This document shows positions 32,315-46,115 of a DNA stretch of 64,000 bases, one piece after another. How positions within the stretch are numbered: the first letter of the stretch is position 1; each line of letters begins with the position of its first letter. Below the pieces are notes generated by a model. The model had not been told where the DNA came from. It was given only the letters and a program-made list of their open reading frames with translations, and made no database searches. The position numbers and the translations under genes were made by a program. Source of the DNA: Paraphysomonas bandaiensis. Its lineage: Eukaryota; Chrysophyceae. The stretch lies in NCBI GenBank assembly GCA_965644295.1, contig CBFFRP010000148.1:62001-126000 (forward strand), written 5' to 3'.

Positions 32315-35300
32315 ATGGAGTCTTATTTACGTCATGGTGATATTATCTTACTGGAATCGGAGCGGAATTGCTTCCTATCCGTTGATCCGATATCTAAGTT
32401 GGCTATATGGGAGCTGTCTCCTGATAGGGAGAATCCTCCGGCCAATACTGAAAACTGTATCTGGCGTATCGTTCCACGACTGTCGTATGTTGACCAAGAA
32501 ATGTATCATACTACCCTAGAGACAGCAAAGGCTCCTGCCGATGTAGCGAGGGATATAGAGCATCAGGCTCTACAGGAGAAGGGAAGGAACGAACAAGACA
32601 TCAAATCTATAAAAAGCGATATTCTTTATGGAAATGTGGTGCAGCTGCAACATGTTTCCTCTGGGTTGTTTCTATCGTGTATGCGAACTCCCTCAGTGCA
32701 TGATCCTGATTGTTTTCGGATGTGCGTTGCCGAAGGTTCAGCCGCAGCCTACCTCAAAGTTTCTCCTATGTACAAAATTCGTACCGGTGTGTTATGCTTA
32801 TGGTTGTATATATTGATACTCACACACAGTGCGCAGACGGTGGACACGTTATCCTTGAAGATGATGTGATTTTCTCCTCGCTTTCGATACTGCAGCACTT
32901 CGTGTCGAAGTCACGACGCTGTCGCCCCCTCATGTCGTCACATGGCCTTTTGTACGATGAGTGTAACCTCTCGCGAGACCGGAATTTTACGAAAATTTCC
33001 GTTCGACTTTATTCCCGTGTTGAACCTTACAGTTGTCAATATCTGACTGCTACACAGGGTGTCCGTTTGTTTCATTCTGAAACGAATTCTTTCCTGCAGG
33101 CTTCCTGTGACCTCAGGGATGACGTCTTGACCTATGACGAAACCTGCGGAGCTTATCTGGAGACTATTGACCCCGACGTGCCTTTTGCTCACCATCCTAA
33201 TGCCTTAAAGGCGGCCTCGTTGTGGGCATTTGAAACTACTGACAGACTATCACGTGATTATATAGAATGGAGAAAACAATATCGTATAAAACATATTCCA
33301 ACCAACCGGTTTCTTACTGTCTTATCGTCTAGTGCAAAAGACGGTGGAAGTAACTACATCCTTTCGCTTAGAAAGGAGGAAGCGCAAATTACGAGCAACA
33401 GCCAAATGTTCACCATTCTTCCTGTGGAGCTGTCAGACGGTTATGTGGAGAGTAGCGACGTAATGATACAGCTTGAGAATACTGCTCCCGACGGAACGAA
33501 ACTTTATGTCCGCAAGCCTGATTCGAAAGAGTCGCGATCTATTTTGTTTCTAGGTGATTATATTTTGTATTGGTCGATTGTATTTGACTTTTTGGTTATG
33601 TGGATTAATATTCGTGCAGATGAAACGAGGGATAGCTATGACTCATTCATGCTTATGGAAGTAAAGCGCGATGTCGTCAACCTTGTGCAGCGCAACCACA
33701 CGTACTGGAGCGTTGCCCAAATGTATTGCCAAAACTTTGTTACGGATCGCCCTAAGAATGCGATTGAAATTGTCCAAGAGGCTTACGTGAAGGAGAGGAA
33801 AGGGCTACATAGAGGTATGGCTGATGATTCCACACTACTCGAACTTTAAATTATGACCTCAATCTTTGGATTGCATCTTAAAATATGATGTGTAGGAAGC
33901 TCAATGCGAATGCGGTCATCTAGCATTGGTACTGGTCGCTCCATGCCGAGTAGGTCCATGTCTATTGGTGACAACTCTGTCACGGAAGACGATGGCGGCA
34001 TGGATTTCGACGGTTATTTTGCAGTGGAGATGTCGGATAAGGAGAAAAAAGAAATTTTGCTTGAGACAACGTTTATGATGTTAAAAGAAATTCTGTTCGA
34101 TGTAATTGTTGGTATGTATTGCTATCTCTTACCAGAGCATAGATACCCTCATATCCTTTGATTAAGAGTTGTCGTTCTTTCTCAGGTGATCAAGATGACA
34201 CTACGGATCCTTTTAGTCTGGAGGGTAACTGTGATGAGGTTCTACAAAACTGTGCTCGTGAACAGTTCATGATGGAGGCGCTGCTTACTGTTGTTGTCTG
34301 TCCAGTCGTGTCTGGTCATATATTACAGGAAGATAGCAATGGCCAAGGTATTCTATGACTCTTTCTATAAACCTTTAATGAGTTATATACAGTGGGCAGT
34401 CTTGGAACGAAAGAGCCAATTACATTTAAAAGTGTGCACATGCTGGCGTGGAACACTCTTAAACATCTATATAAGAACAACTGCAAATCGGAGTTGTATT
34501 TTGTGGATGAAATCAATAAGGAATCACTGATAGTCAAGGAAGTCATTACAGTTCTGGATTCATATGTAAAAAAGAAGAGTGATGAAAAGAAAGAACTTAA
34601 GGGAGAGTTACTCAGACAAGTGGACATGTCTAAAGAGGAAGATAACAGCGCTGCAATGAGTTTTGCAATGGCTCGTGTCATGAACCAAATCCCATTACGA
34701 TTAGGGGCGGCTTACGCATTTACCACCCTAATCAGCAATAACCGAAAACTGCTAATGAATTTTGTGAAACCCCAGCGCATGCGTTTTTTTAAGGAGTTGA
34801 TTTCTGAGTGGGGTCCAGATAGACGCTTCCTCGAAGTTTTTCGCGCTATCTGCAGTTGCAAAGGGCAGGCCCTGCAAGTGAATCAAGAGCAGTGTTTAGA
34901 CCTTATTCTCAGCAGCAAAGAAGACCCATTTGTTATCGATGTTGTGACTAAGGAAGTTTTTGACCCAAGAAACAACCCACTGTTGGTCAGCAAGCTTGTG
35001 GATAGCACCAAGGACGTAGATGAAAAAACTACTAGGAATGTCATGCAGGCCACCGCAGGCGCTGCTTCTGAAGAGTTATATCTAGGAATGGACGCTGTTG
35101 ACACAGGTTTCCCGAAGTTGTATGTAAAGTGGACATCGTCGGATAATTGGAAAAGTGGCATGCCTGTGCTATACTACAGCCCTGAAGCTTTGAAACTGCA
35201 AGACGTGAAATCACAATCCGATGGGAGTATACTTGTGCCTATTGAGGCCTTGTCATTCCCATTGACACTGAAAGAGCGAAACATGAAATCTCTTGAAGAC

Positions 35301-38300
35301 GATGAAGAAAACACCGAGTTCAAGCGGAGTGTCTGCGAATTTTATCGTATCGACTACGAACACCACATAAAAGAAGCATGGGCTGCATTTAGCAGGCACA
35401 AAGTGATCAGCGAGTACTTCAGGGAGCAGATTCGCGTGTATGCGGAGATGTGCTTGGATCGTTGCCACAGGACAACTGTCGAATTGTCCAAGCTATTTTC
35501 TTTCAATATGATTTTCAGTGGGATGGCCAACACGGCACTTTGCTACGGATATCGAGGGGCATTTACGTCTTTGCTACGAACCCTAATTGTAGACCAGTTT
35601 CCCCATCTGGAAAACTGTGGTAGCTACAGACTACCTCATAGCGTGAACATATATGACCGCATTCTTCGTAAGATTGATAGAGATGACTGCGATGATTCTC
35701 TCCCCAAGTTTTCAATTCCTCCTGCTTATGTGTGTGCTGGGAAGATGGATCGATATAACACACCCAAAAAGCTCGAGCTAATATTGGTCTACTGCAATGC
35801 ATACCTGTCTAATATTCATGGGGAACAATGCTGTGCGCCCACTTTCAAGGATAAGAACTACTGCACTCTCACTGTTCTTGATATGATTGATAGCCTCCTG
35901 TCGTTTGGGTTTTATGACTCGAGAAAGGTTTGGCGTAGAATTATAGGCCGGCTATGTTTGATATTCTTGCACAGGAAATTAAAGCTGTGGTTGGTCCTAT
36001 GATGTTACTATTAGATGGAAGATTAATGACAGAAACGCCTAATGAAAAGCCAGGTTAAATGAGGCACTTGTGCGACGATCGTGCTTTATTATGTGTCAGG
36101 TGTGGGTTCGCTGGATTATGCTAAGATGTCCGTTAGTATCCGAGCTGAGAAGCGATATACAATTCAAGAGAGCGCTGCCGAGATTATCAGTGCTAAATTT
36201 TCTATTTTACGAATTCTTCGCTACATCAAGAACATTCGTGGTCAATATAGACTGGACAGATTTTTGAAGATATTTGCCAGAGTGTATTCTGACAGGCGAA
36301 AGCCCTTTACTTCTGCTATTGGCCCGATTTTAGCAACACTAGCGGATGACAGTTTGAGCATTTCTACGGTACACTTTTAATATTGTAACAGCTAGTTTAA
36401 GTTTTGCCTGCAGTTGGCCGATATGGATCACACTGACGCGATATTTGTTGACCTCATGATGTATGAAGATGAAGATTTATTCGAAAAAGTTCTTACATGC
36501 TTGATTGAAGAACACGAAATCACGAAATCCCTAATTGAAAACTGCAAGCACGTTTACATGCTTTACGATGAGAAGTTAGATGAACCGATGAACAGTTACG
36601 ACGAACTAGTTGGTGATCTATGGTACCTGCGCCAACTATTCGAGAAGCCTAATGTATGGGCTGGGGGCGGTGTGTATGATTTTGACCCACTGAAGTTCAG
36701 GGATGCTTCTAATATTCTCGTTCGTCTTCGAAAATATTTGTACAAAGGCGATAAAACTTATCAAGATCAGGACCCAACAACAAGACTTCCTGATGGGTCA
36801 AAAGCTTTACAGGAGTTTATGTTTTCTATGAATGTACATAATATTTTGGTTGAGTGTCTAAATTGGATAGCTGATAAGAGTCATAGTGACCCCAACGACG
36901 AGCCCATATTCTCGTGGGAACAGTTGGAAAACGCAGATAAGGTCTCCCCGGATCAAATAGTTTGCGGATCTCTCATGCTACTTTGCGATTTAGTCTGTGA
37001 CAAAAGCCGTCCGTACTTTTCGAAAATATTCACGATACCGTTTATTAAGAGACACTCTGAAAAAATGTATTTGCGCAAGTATATTTATGAAATTGTGGTG
37101 GAAATACACCGTGGCTCTGTGGTAAATGTTCTTTCAGTGCCGTCAGATGTGATGGAGCTCTTTGCGTCACTACTGCTTGATCCTGGAGAGCACCGGAACG
37201 TTGCCATGAGATTTTTTGAAGAGATATTATATCCCGACGAGTACGATGAGACGCCTGTATCGAAGAATCAAGCTGCTGTGTGCGAGATACTTCTTGCCAA
37301 CAAAGAAACATTTGCTATTGACCAAAGTGATGTTAATAAGCCGATCAGCGAGAAAGTCGGTCTATATATATCCTATCTCAACTTATTGAGTGCTTGCTGT
37401 AAAGACAACAGCCACAACCGAGACATGACTCGATTCATGTTTCCGTGGTATACTGTTCTTGACCGTATTGAGGATGTTGTGCATGCAGTATGCAATGCCA
37501 CATGCCCTACTGAGAATTTGTTTTTACACGTTGCATTGCTAGATGCCTATGTGGACATCTTTTGTGTTATTTCATTGAATCCCTTATCAAATAACGAAGA
37601 AGTAGTCAATAGCAAGCGATTGTTGCACTTTACTCAGTACTTATTGGCCCTTATCCATGACCAAATAGTCTCTGGTGGAAACTTCACACTGTTTGTGGAA
37701 CCAATCATTCGCTTGACGAGAAGTTACCTTGCGGTGACTAAAACTGTCGACAAGTTCGTGGATAATGCAGTGAAGAACATATGCTACCGCATTGTCGAAT
37801 CCCGTGATAACGCTATTTGGAGTACGACCAAGGTTTTATGCATGTGTATATGCGACGAAAAGGGATTGGGTGTGAGCAAAGATAATTTCAAGACATCATG
37901 CTTGAACTCGCCAGTGGCACCTAGTCGCGTGGCCGCCTGTTCTCACGACAAGAAGTCAACCCGCAAACGTCTGGTGTGCGTTTACGATTTGAAGAAAATA
38001 GCGAAACTCGGATTTGAATGTGCGAAACCTTCTCCAAGTCAGAAGGTTTCAATATTTGTTGACAGCATGGATAAACGTGACATCATGCTTCCTTCATTAG
38101 TGGACCAACCCTCTATAGAAATCAATAAAGACAAAAAGATCAAGCAATTTCAAATTTTCATTGACAAGTACGTTATACCTGACGGGGCACAAAATGATGC
38201 GGGAAGCCGTGAACGTTTTGACGATCTAGAAAGACGCGACCTAGCTGGTAATTGTGTACCCACTATTGTTTTAGATCTGCTGTTGTAGCACTGACTTCTA

Positions 38301-41300
38301 TGTTGTGATAACGTTTTATGGAAGGGCTGCGTATGGTCACAAGTGCAGTTTCTGGTGGCATTGGGGTTGTAAGTGGTGGGTTAGCTGGGGCAATGAGTGG
38401 CGGTTAGTACCAGAAGACTTATTTTCTATTGGCTAACTCATTGTTGTTTTGTCTACAGTGTCTGCTGTTGCGGGGGCTGCAGGGGGTGTTCTCTCTCATG
38501 TCGAGATGGAGATGGGAAGTATTTTGGGGGCAAAAACTTCTCGCAGTTGTAGCGAGGCGAAGAAAGATGAGCAACTACAAAGAAGCTTCAAAGATTTCGT
38601 CAAGAATGTGACGAACAATGAACAGATTAAAAAAGAATTGGTCAAAGAGAAATTGAGTGTGATCGAGATATTGATGAATGCTCACAAACTGACGGACCCG
38701 AGGGATACTGAGTATCAGAAAACCTTCGAAGATAGAGTGCAAATAGTCGAGGAAGCAACGACAACTGATGAACTTCGCCGAAGGGGAATCAGGCGGAAGT
38801 CTATTGCAAACGCAATTGTTTCTGGTTTCGATGGCCTGGCGGGCACATTAAATTTTTCTTCTCAATCTCGAAGAGGTTAGTACTTCAGATACGTCAGCGA
38901 ACAATAACGTTTGTGATATTTTGTAGTGGTTGAAGTACGACGCAATGTGATTCATTGGAACGATATTGTTCGTCGAATGATTCGACATATTGATCACAAA
39001 AATGATCGCGGTGAAGCTAATAGTGAAAGCAGTGTGTGCAACAATATCATTTACCTCCTGAATCTATTTTTGGAAGAGGAGAATGATGGTGAAGTGTGAT
39101 ATTTGGTAAAATGCTTGTCGTGATTATGTTTTAGAGAGTGAGGGGTTTTCAACATTAGAGAATCGGCAAAATAACCTCAACAGCCTGGGCATAATGAGGT
39201 TGGGATATCGATTAGTTAAGTCTACTATAAAGGGGTGCGTTGGATTTCTAACTTATCAATGATTGTCTCATTGTATATCTACAGACCCATTTATGCAAAC
39301 GCATTAAAGTTGATGACTGCAATGTTTAAGAAAGGTTGAATTTGTTAATCATATTGGAGTTGTTCTAACAATTTGTGTGAAGGCAATACCCACAGTCAGC
39401 TAGCGATTCTCGACTACATGCACAGTGCAGATTCAAATGACAGTGATGGACAATTTTTCAAGAATATTTATAACTCTCTTGACCAGGCATCTGCGTGGTA
39501 GACAGTTTGAGCATGAGCCAATTTTATACTGATGGTATATTATGCTATAGGGCGCGCAAGCGACAGCTTTTTCAGTCGTCTCTCACTCTTGAATCCGGGT
39601 AAATGGTGACTCAAGTAGTTACAATGGTGTAATTTTATTTTTTTAGTGAACAACGATTAAGTGCGTCTGATAAGGAGGAAATAAAGGAGATATCTGCGGT
39701 GCTGACTTTTTTGCAAGGCTTTTGTGAGGGTCATAATATTGCTGCCCAAGACTGTCTACGAAAGCAGGTATTTCCGTAGAGATAATGTAGTTTGTATCAG
39801 ACTAATGTGCTGCATATAGCCGTTCAACCGACGCAATTATAATATTATTGCTGCTGCGAATGATCTTCTTGAAGCTTTAGTCCCTCGTCGCGATATATAC
39901 GAGTCGATCGGAAATCGGCAGTTCACAGTGCTAGGTTTACTTCTTGATTTTCTCATCGAGTGCATTCAAGGTAGATGTGTAGTGTTAATATTGATTACCA
40001 CTTGAATTCGGCTTCTACAGGACCGTGCCGCGCAAACCAGGACCTGTGTGCACAAAAAAAAACTCTGGAAGTGTGCAAGCAGATTTTATCAGCCAGAAAT
40101 CTACCTTTCATCCCAAAGCAACAAAAACTGAGTTGTAAAATTAAGGCTATTACTCTTCTGGCTGCTCTTTTGGAGTGTCGTTTCGACGATGCCATCGAGA
40201 AAATGATGATTGTCAAGGTTGAGCTTTACGTTTTAGATGCATTTGGCGTAGAGCTTCGCGAAGAATTTTCCCGACTCTCAGCACTACAAGACAAGAAGCA
40301 TCACATAGAGACTTCTAATTCATTCCCGCTGCTAAAAATGATAGGACATTATCGAGATTTGGATCAAGAGATGGCCGAGCTGGAAAATGCATCTATTGCT
40401 GATCAGGCGATGGGTCCAGCAATCGAAGAAGATGAGGAAGAGGATGAAGACGATGATCTGGCAGATTACAAGTCTGTTGCTACTGCTGTGACTCACTATA
40501 GTCCTATAGAACATGTGGAGACAGAAATAGCTGATATTAAGTTTGCCATTATGAATTTGAGTAGGGTAAACTAGTGTTAATGAGTGTATTCGTACTGCAA
40601 TAATCGTAAAACAGGTGACTAAAAAGCTGGAGTTGGTTACATCGCAGCAATCTGTGACTACTTTTAAAACTTCGGACAAGTTTAAGGATGATATTGAGGA
40701 GAGCAAAAAGACTTTTAAATCTATGATGTGTGAGGTAGATATCTCATGGAATGGAAAGGTTAGCAGCGTGTAGTGGAATCGTGTGTGTCAACTCTGTTGC
40801 ACAGGTTGAACGTGTCATATTTCCTCTTCCTCGAGAAGCAACGCATTTGTCGGAAACCACCAAGAATGAGTTCATGAATAACTGTGATTTGACTAATCGA
40901 GAAGGTCGTTTGAAAGAGCTCATGGACAAGGCTCCAGAGTTTTATGATGAGATGCGAGTGTATAACTACCTTTCTCACGGGCCGTTATACGGGTGGCTGC
41001 TTGACAATTACTTTTACTTCAAAATGTTTACGTTGGTATTGGTGTCTCTCTTGGTTTTGAGTATTTTATTTGGCCACACAAGTCAGTCTCCCAGACTAGG
41101 TGAATATCGAAATGAGGGTTCCAAAGACTTCATAATTGTATTTGTGTTGTTGTCGTGCATATGCTATTTTATTTTGTTTCTGTACTGGTTTGTGCCACGC
41201 ATTGCAATGAGTGCCTATAGGCTGCGTGTGGAAGGACCCATGGAGTATGATAAAAGCAGCAACCCCAAGAATCGTAGGCGTAGAATTCTTGCAAATTATA

Positions 41301-42549
41301 ATTGGGGAACGCTCCTGCTGCCCTTTGTCGCATTTCCGTTTCTGCTTGTAGTCTACGCTACTCACTACACGGGCTATTTGGGTAACGGTGAAATGGATTC
41401 GTCTTATCTGATTGAGAAGTATATCATAATTACCTGTGTCTTATATGGATTTTGGCTGCCGTTTGCTGTTCGAAAGGCTATATCAGCTCCAAACAATTTC
41501 ATCGAGAAAATGTTTTGTATTGTTCTAGATACTCTTGTGGACTGGTCTATAATCGAACACCTCGGTTGCTTTCTCCTGTTGATATTGGGTTACAAGTATG
41601 TATATTTTTACTGTTTGGTTCTTCTTGATTGGATATCACTCTCCGAGCACATGAAAAATGTTGTACGCAGTGTAATTCGTCCGGCGAAGTCGTTATGTAG
41701 CGTGTTCGCCCTTTTCATATTTGTGATTTTGATATTCTCGATGATTGGCTTCTTTATTTTTAACGAGTCGTACAAGATATCGGAGGAAGAATTGGAAGCG
41801 ACAGGTACTGGAGGCGTTGAAAATAATCCTGCTCAGTACTGTTCTTCGCCAATGTCTTGTGTTTGGACTGTTGCCTATGGGGCAGTGCGAGCGGGAGATG
41901 TTGCAGAAATTATGGATGCTATTTCTCCCGATCAAGGGTCTCATTATTACGCTCGACTGCTTTTCGACATGGCATTCTTTGTGATTCTTGGCGTTCTGCT
42001 ATTTGACATGGTCACTGGAATTATCGTGGATACTTTTGTTTCACTAAGAGAAGAAACGTGTAAGAATGAGAATGTAATCCACAACGAAGTATTTATATCA
42101 GGTACGACTGTAAGTTGTTTTAATTTTGTAAATTCACTGCTGCAGTTTTACAATATGTTCACTTGTTTTTGCTACTATAGGCATCACCAGAGATATGTGT
42201 GCCGATAAAGGTGTCAGTTTCGAAAAACACCAAGATATTCATCAACACACTTGGAACTACATTTACTTTTACGGTCAGTACAATATATAATTAAAATAAT
42301 GTAACTGATGTACTCTTTTGTGCAGCCTACCTTCGTGAGGCGGATAGAACGGTTCTAGATGGCGCTGAGCAATATGCTTTGGATCTAATGGAAAGTGGAG
42401 ATATATCATGGTTTCCCCGACGGACCAGTTCTCTGTTCCAAGGACGTGCAGATGAAGAAGTGGAAGAAGTTAAGCTCTCAGACCTATCGCAGCGTCTCTC
42501 TAATATGGAGACAACAATAGCCGAACTAGTTGCCAAATTGAACAAGTAA
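32315..42549 (+). CDS. IP3 receptor/ryanodine receptor family Ca2+ release channel
   Basis: About 20 exons with introns mostly of 40-80 bp (for example 32787-32836, 33554-33619, 33815-33895, 34112-34185 and 34348-34392) give roughly 2,850 residues. The N-terminus MESYLRHGDIILLESERNCF and LYGNVVQLQHVSSGLFLSC fit the inhibitory and MIR beta-trefoils. RIH helices follow. 39700-40090 encodes the RIH-associated signature (LTFLQGFCEGHNIAAQDCL, ECIQGPCRANQ). The membrane domain starts near 40970, with the pore around 41850-41900 and the gating helix LLFDMVTGIIVDTFVSL. It should release Ca2+ from the endoplasmic reticulum or a similar store. The pore reads GAVRAGD where the family has GGGVGD, and the C-terminal zinc-finger Cys pair is missing. 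A possible frame break lies near 35940. The stop is TAA at 42547. Confidence 0.85.
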
Positions 42550-45116
42550 ATTTTGTGACGCAGTAGTTGTGACGTCAAAACTACGACTGGCATTTACATC
42601 GCAATATATGAAACAGGCAGTTGGTTTGGTCGAATTAAGTATTAATTAGCCTTGTGCTTATCGTTTTTCACCTCACTTACTTCGTTCCAGTAAGAGGTGA
42701 TAATAGTTAATAGGTAATACGTCATCATAGTTCCATATTTGAACACACATCAAATGACATGGAATCATTATGAACTGATAGCCCGACGGCGTAGTAGATT
42801 TATACATGAAACACGAAAGTTATTATTAGTATATAGCTACTATATATGGTGGAGTGTGCTAACCATAACAAAAACTTAAGCGTGAACTAAAAAATAGGAA
42901 GTCATATGCAAGTTTATCTTCGTTTTGTTTCAAGAATGCATTTTTTTAACCTGACTAGGGTTCAACAGAATGCTCATATGACATATTAGCACAGGGCCAA
43001 TATAGACATTCAACTTCAATATTCGGTTTGAACAGAAGTTATCTTCTATTTTAGATATGACATAGAAAGTCATTTATATCGAATTCACTATATATATTTT
43101 ATAGTGGTAAACTTTCACTCAATGCTGTAAATTATCATCACCAGTTAAATTTTTTATTTTATCTCTACAACCACTCATTCTCGTACGATCTTACAACCTC
43201 ACTATCCTGCATCACCACTATATTTCCGTGTTAGTACTGCTGTATACTCATCGTGGTCATGATATTAATTCTCATAATATAGTTAACCACTACTAGAATT
43301 TTTGCTCTTTGATCGAAAATACAGTCCAACAAAAAGTTACACCTTTTTAGCATACACCCCACCCCATGCCTCTGTTGAGGCCGTGGCTGTGTTACCTCAC
43401 CTGATCCAGCCTCAAATTGGCTCCATTCCCCCGGACTCAGCTGCTGTTTGTACCACACCACCTATCAGGCAAGTCTCTAGTCAAATCCTGTTGTACACGT
43501 TACACTAACCCATTCTTGGTATTCCCAGGCCTACTAACTCTATCTGATACAGTTTTATCACGCGTCCGCACCTCTTCAGTTCTGTTTCTCTTTTAATCTC
43601 CCACCTCGGTTGGAATCTCTTATTGTTAACTCAATTGCTCTTGCTACATACCCTCCTACCACCTCATTCGAAACAGGTATGTACTGTCCATGAACCTGGA
43701 CCTCAATCTCTACCTCCTGTTCCCTACCAATCCCCACGGGTCCTAAAAGTGCTCCAGTTAAGGGTCACGGCCTTTATTCGGACTAGGAACTATGTTTACA
43801 TCCACACAAGCCCTCTATCAACGGACTTATTCCATTCATACCACTTCATACACGACTCTCCACCTACGTATCAAGCTATCAAGCTCATTAAGGTCATGAA
43901 AACAAAAATGAGTACCTGACCAATCAGCATTGAGAATAGGGAAAGCATTGGATGAGTGTTCGCTCCCAGTATTTATACAGTGTAGGGTACAGTATACTGA
44001 TAGTGTATACCTACCAGTATGTGTTCTTTTCAGTTTAGTACTTGAAGTGACTGTATAAGATATGCATAGGGATATAGAGGTGTATGGTGTTATATTATGC
44101 AGTGTGCTTTGTACGGCTGTAGACTAGAAGCATAATCTAAGACCCAACGAGTTCTGTTCGTAGTAACTGCAAAGAGAATCTGCTTTTTGGCTACCTGAAG
44201 TGTAGACTGTGTAAAAGCAACGGGTATTCCGTCCGTTTATTGATCTGTAGCATCCGTTAACGAGTTTGTGCATACACTAGAGGAATACTGCAAATACATC
44301 ACATACATTGTATACTTGCTGAGAGGAGGGACTCAACTGCCATCTTAATGTGAGCAGCACACATACCGAACATACTTATAAGCAAGTAGATTATCGTGAA
44401 AATTGAACCATATGTCCAGAGATGCAATACCATTATACTCGCTAAAGACCACTGCTTCCTCAATTGCCGATATAGAGTACGAGGCGATATAGTATATTGA
44501 CTGTGCAGCATCAGTACGAGGGTCCACACAGTGTGATGATCAAATGGAAGGTACCGTAAAATCATGTAATCAGTACGTACAGTCATGACAGGTGATATAT
44601 AGGTCCTTCTTCCAGACAGAGGCGGTCTATGGCAACCCTTAGTCACCATTAATAGAATAACGGTAGAGAAGCCATAGACACATCCATCTGACTGCAGGAA
44701 AAGCACGTATACACTGTTTACGTACTATAGGTGGCTACAGTAGCTACATATGTGCATTTACAGGCCACTGGTTAAATATAGAGCCATGTACACATATATG
44801 TCATATATTAGGGTAAGGATACAACATATATATATATTATGTAGTAGGGTCACAACCTACACATATATGTGTGGGTGAAGGAAAGAAATTAGGTTAGTAT
44901 ACATGCATGTATACATGTATACATCCGAACTGCAATAATAATAACTCTTCAATAGAATTATATACCACAGCCCAGTGCAAACATTGTACTCATGGTCGGT
45001 ATACACATATTATAGGTAGCATGTAGTAGAGCATATAAAATGGAAGGTAGTGTAGAGGCACTATCATACATAATCATTGCTCATATAAACCTGCTTTAAA
45101 TCTGCACAGGTTTACA
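42550..45116. other. Long AT-rich intergenic region
   Basis: No confident gene. A stretch at 43340-43900 has Pro/Thr-rich, protein-like open pieces interrupted by stops and may be transposon polyprotein debris. A 135-codon ORF on - at 44299-44706 is listed separately. A small inverted repeat (ctacacatatatgtgtgg) lies near 44860. Confidence 0.5.
44299..44706 (-). CDS. Possible small membrane protein or exon
   Basis: An open frame of 135 codons with a hydrophobic C-terminal segment (TYGSIFTIIYLLISMFGMC) that could span a membrane. A pyrimidine-rich CAG lies just upstream of SDGCVYGF, so it could be an internal exon, but I found no matching upstream exon. Another frame is also open for 60 codons here. 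There is no family match and chance cannot be excluded. Confidence 0.25.
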   Translation of the reverse strand: MLFLQSDGCVYGFSTVILLMVTKGCHRPPLSGRRTYISPVMTVRTDYMILRYLPFDHHTVWTLVLMLHSQYTISPRTLYRQLRKQWSLASIMVLHLWTYGSIFTIIYLLISMFGMCAAHIKMAVESLLSASIQCM

Positions 45117-46115
45117 CTGGTACTTGCGATTGCATTTATTATGCGTATGCATGTGCGCCAGTTAGATGTATCATCAGCATTCTGCTATGCTGAGCTGGAG
45201 GAGGATGTTGATATGACACCTCCACCGGATGAAGAATTGCCAGCAGGGTGGTGTTTTCAATTGAAAAAGGCATTATGGATTGAGGTCTTCACCAAGGCAG
45301 TGGAACAAACATATAGAGGCGACAACTAGTATATTTTGGGCCAATGTAAATATGAAAGGAATATTATTAAGAAATTTAGCTCAGTTATGGGAAAGAGTAG
45401 TAAGAACAAACAGGCTCCACTACCTACTAGTGTTCAGGATTTGTTGACAGACTCTCGAAGGAGCAGACGCAGTGGGTCGAATCATTCCGAATCATTGAAG
45501 CGGTGTTGCATCTGGCAATACATACTAGACCTGATCTCACCTATGCAGTGAGGTTATTAGCTCGGTTTAGTAGTTGGCCGACATATGTATGCACCTTGCA
45601 GATTAGCTATTCATCTGTTGAAATATTTTCGTGGTACAGTTGATAAGGGCATCAGATTCAATAGGAGTGAGTTCGATTTACATGTGTTCAGTGACTCAGA
45701 CTGGGGTGGTGATAGGATGACTCCGCGGTCCACAACGGGATGCATCGTGTTTTTATGTGCGGGCGCATTGGCCTGACAGTCCAATCTTCAGACCACAGTT
45801 GCGACTTCAAGCATGGAATCTGAGTATATGGCGGAATATGCGGCTATGAAAGAACAGGTGTGGCTTCGGGGATGTTCAAGGAATAGCGAAGCCGACTCCA
45901 TTCTCTATGAACAACATGAGTGCAAAGGATCTCTCAGAGAATCCTGTGTATCATAAGAGGTCGAAGCATATTGACATCGAGTATCACTGGGTGAGAGAGC
46001 ATGTTAACGGAAAATTTCCTACAGCAAACTTGACTCGTGTGTCCACGGATGATATGGCAGCCGAGATTTTTACGAAGGCATCATCTCAAAGGAAACAACC
46101 CCGAAGATGTTAAAG
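45117..46115 (+). mobile_element. Decayed Ty1/copia retrotransposon fragment (RT and RNase H)
   Basis: The + strand holds pieces of a copia-type polyprotein. The reverse transcriptase start contains VRQLDVSSAFCYAELEEDV and a Pro-rich stretch. A jump then leads to the end of the RT. The RNase H part reads RLAIHLLKYFRGTVDKG, HVFSDSDWGGDRMTPRSTTG and SSMESEYMAEYAAMKEQVWL. A few hundred bp of RT, including the catalytic YxDD block, are missing, and there are stops and frame shifts between pieces. The gag, protease and integrase regions and the LTRs are not seen. The element is dead. Confidence 0.85.

Noticed and set aside
43302-43919. Pro-rich ORFs of 68 and 98 codons
   Set aside because: They share no motif I can name, are split by stops, and sit in relic-rich DNA. 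They may be retrotransposon debris but cannot be supported as genes.
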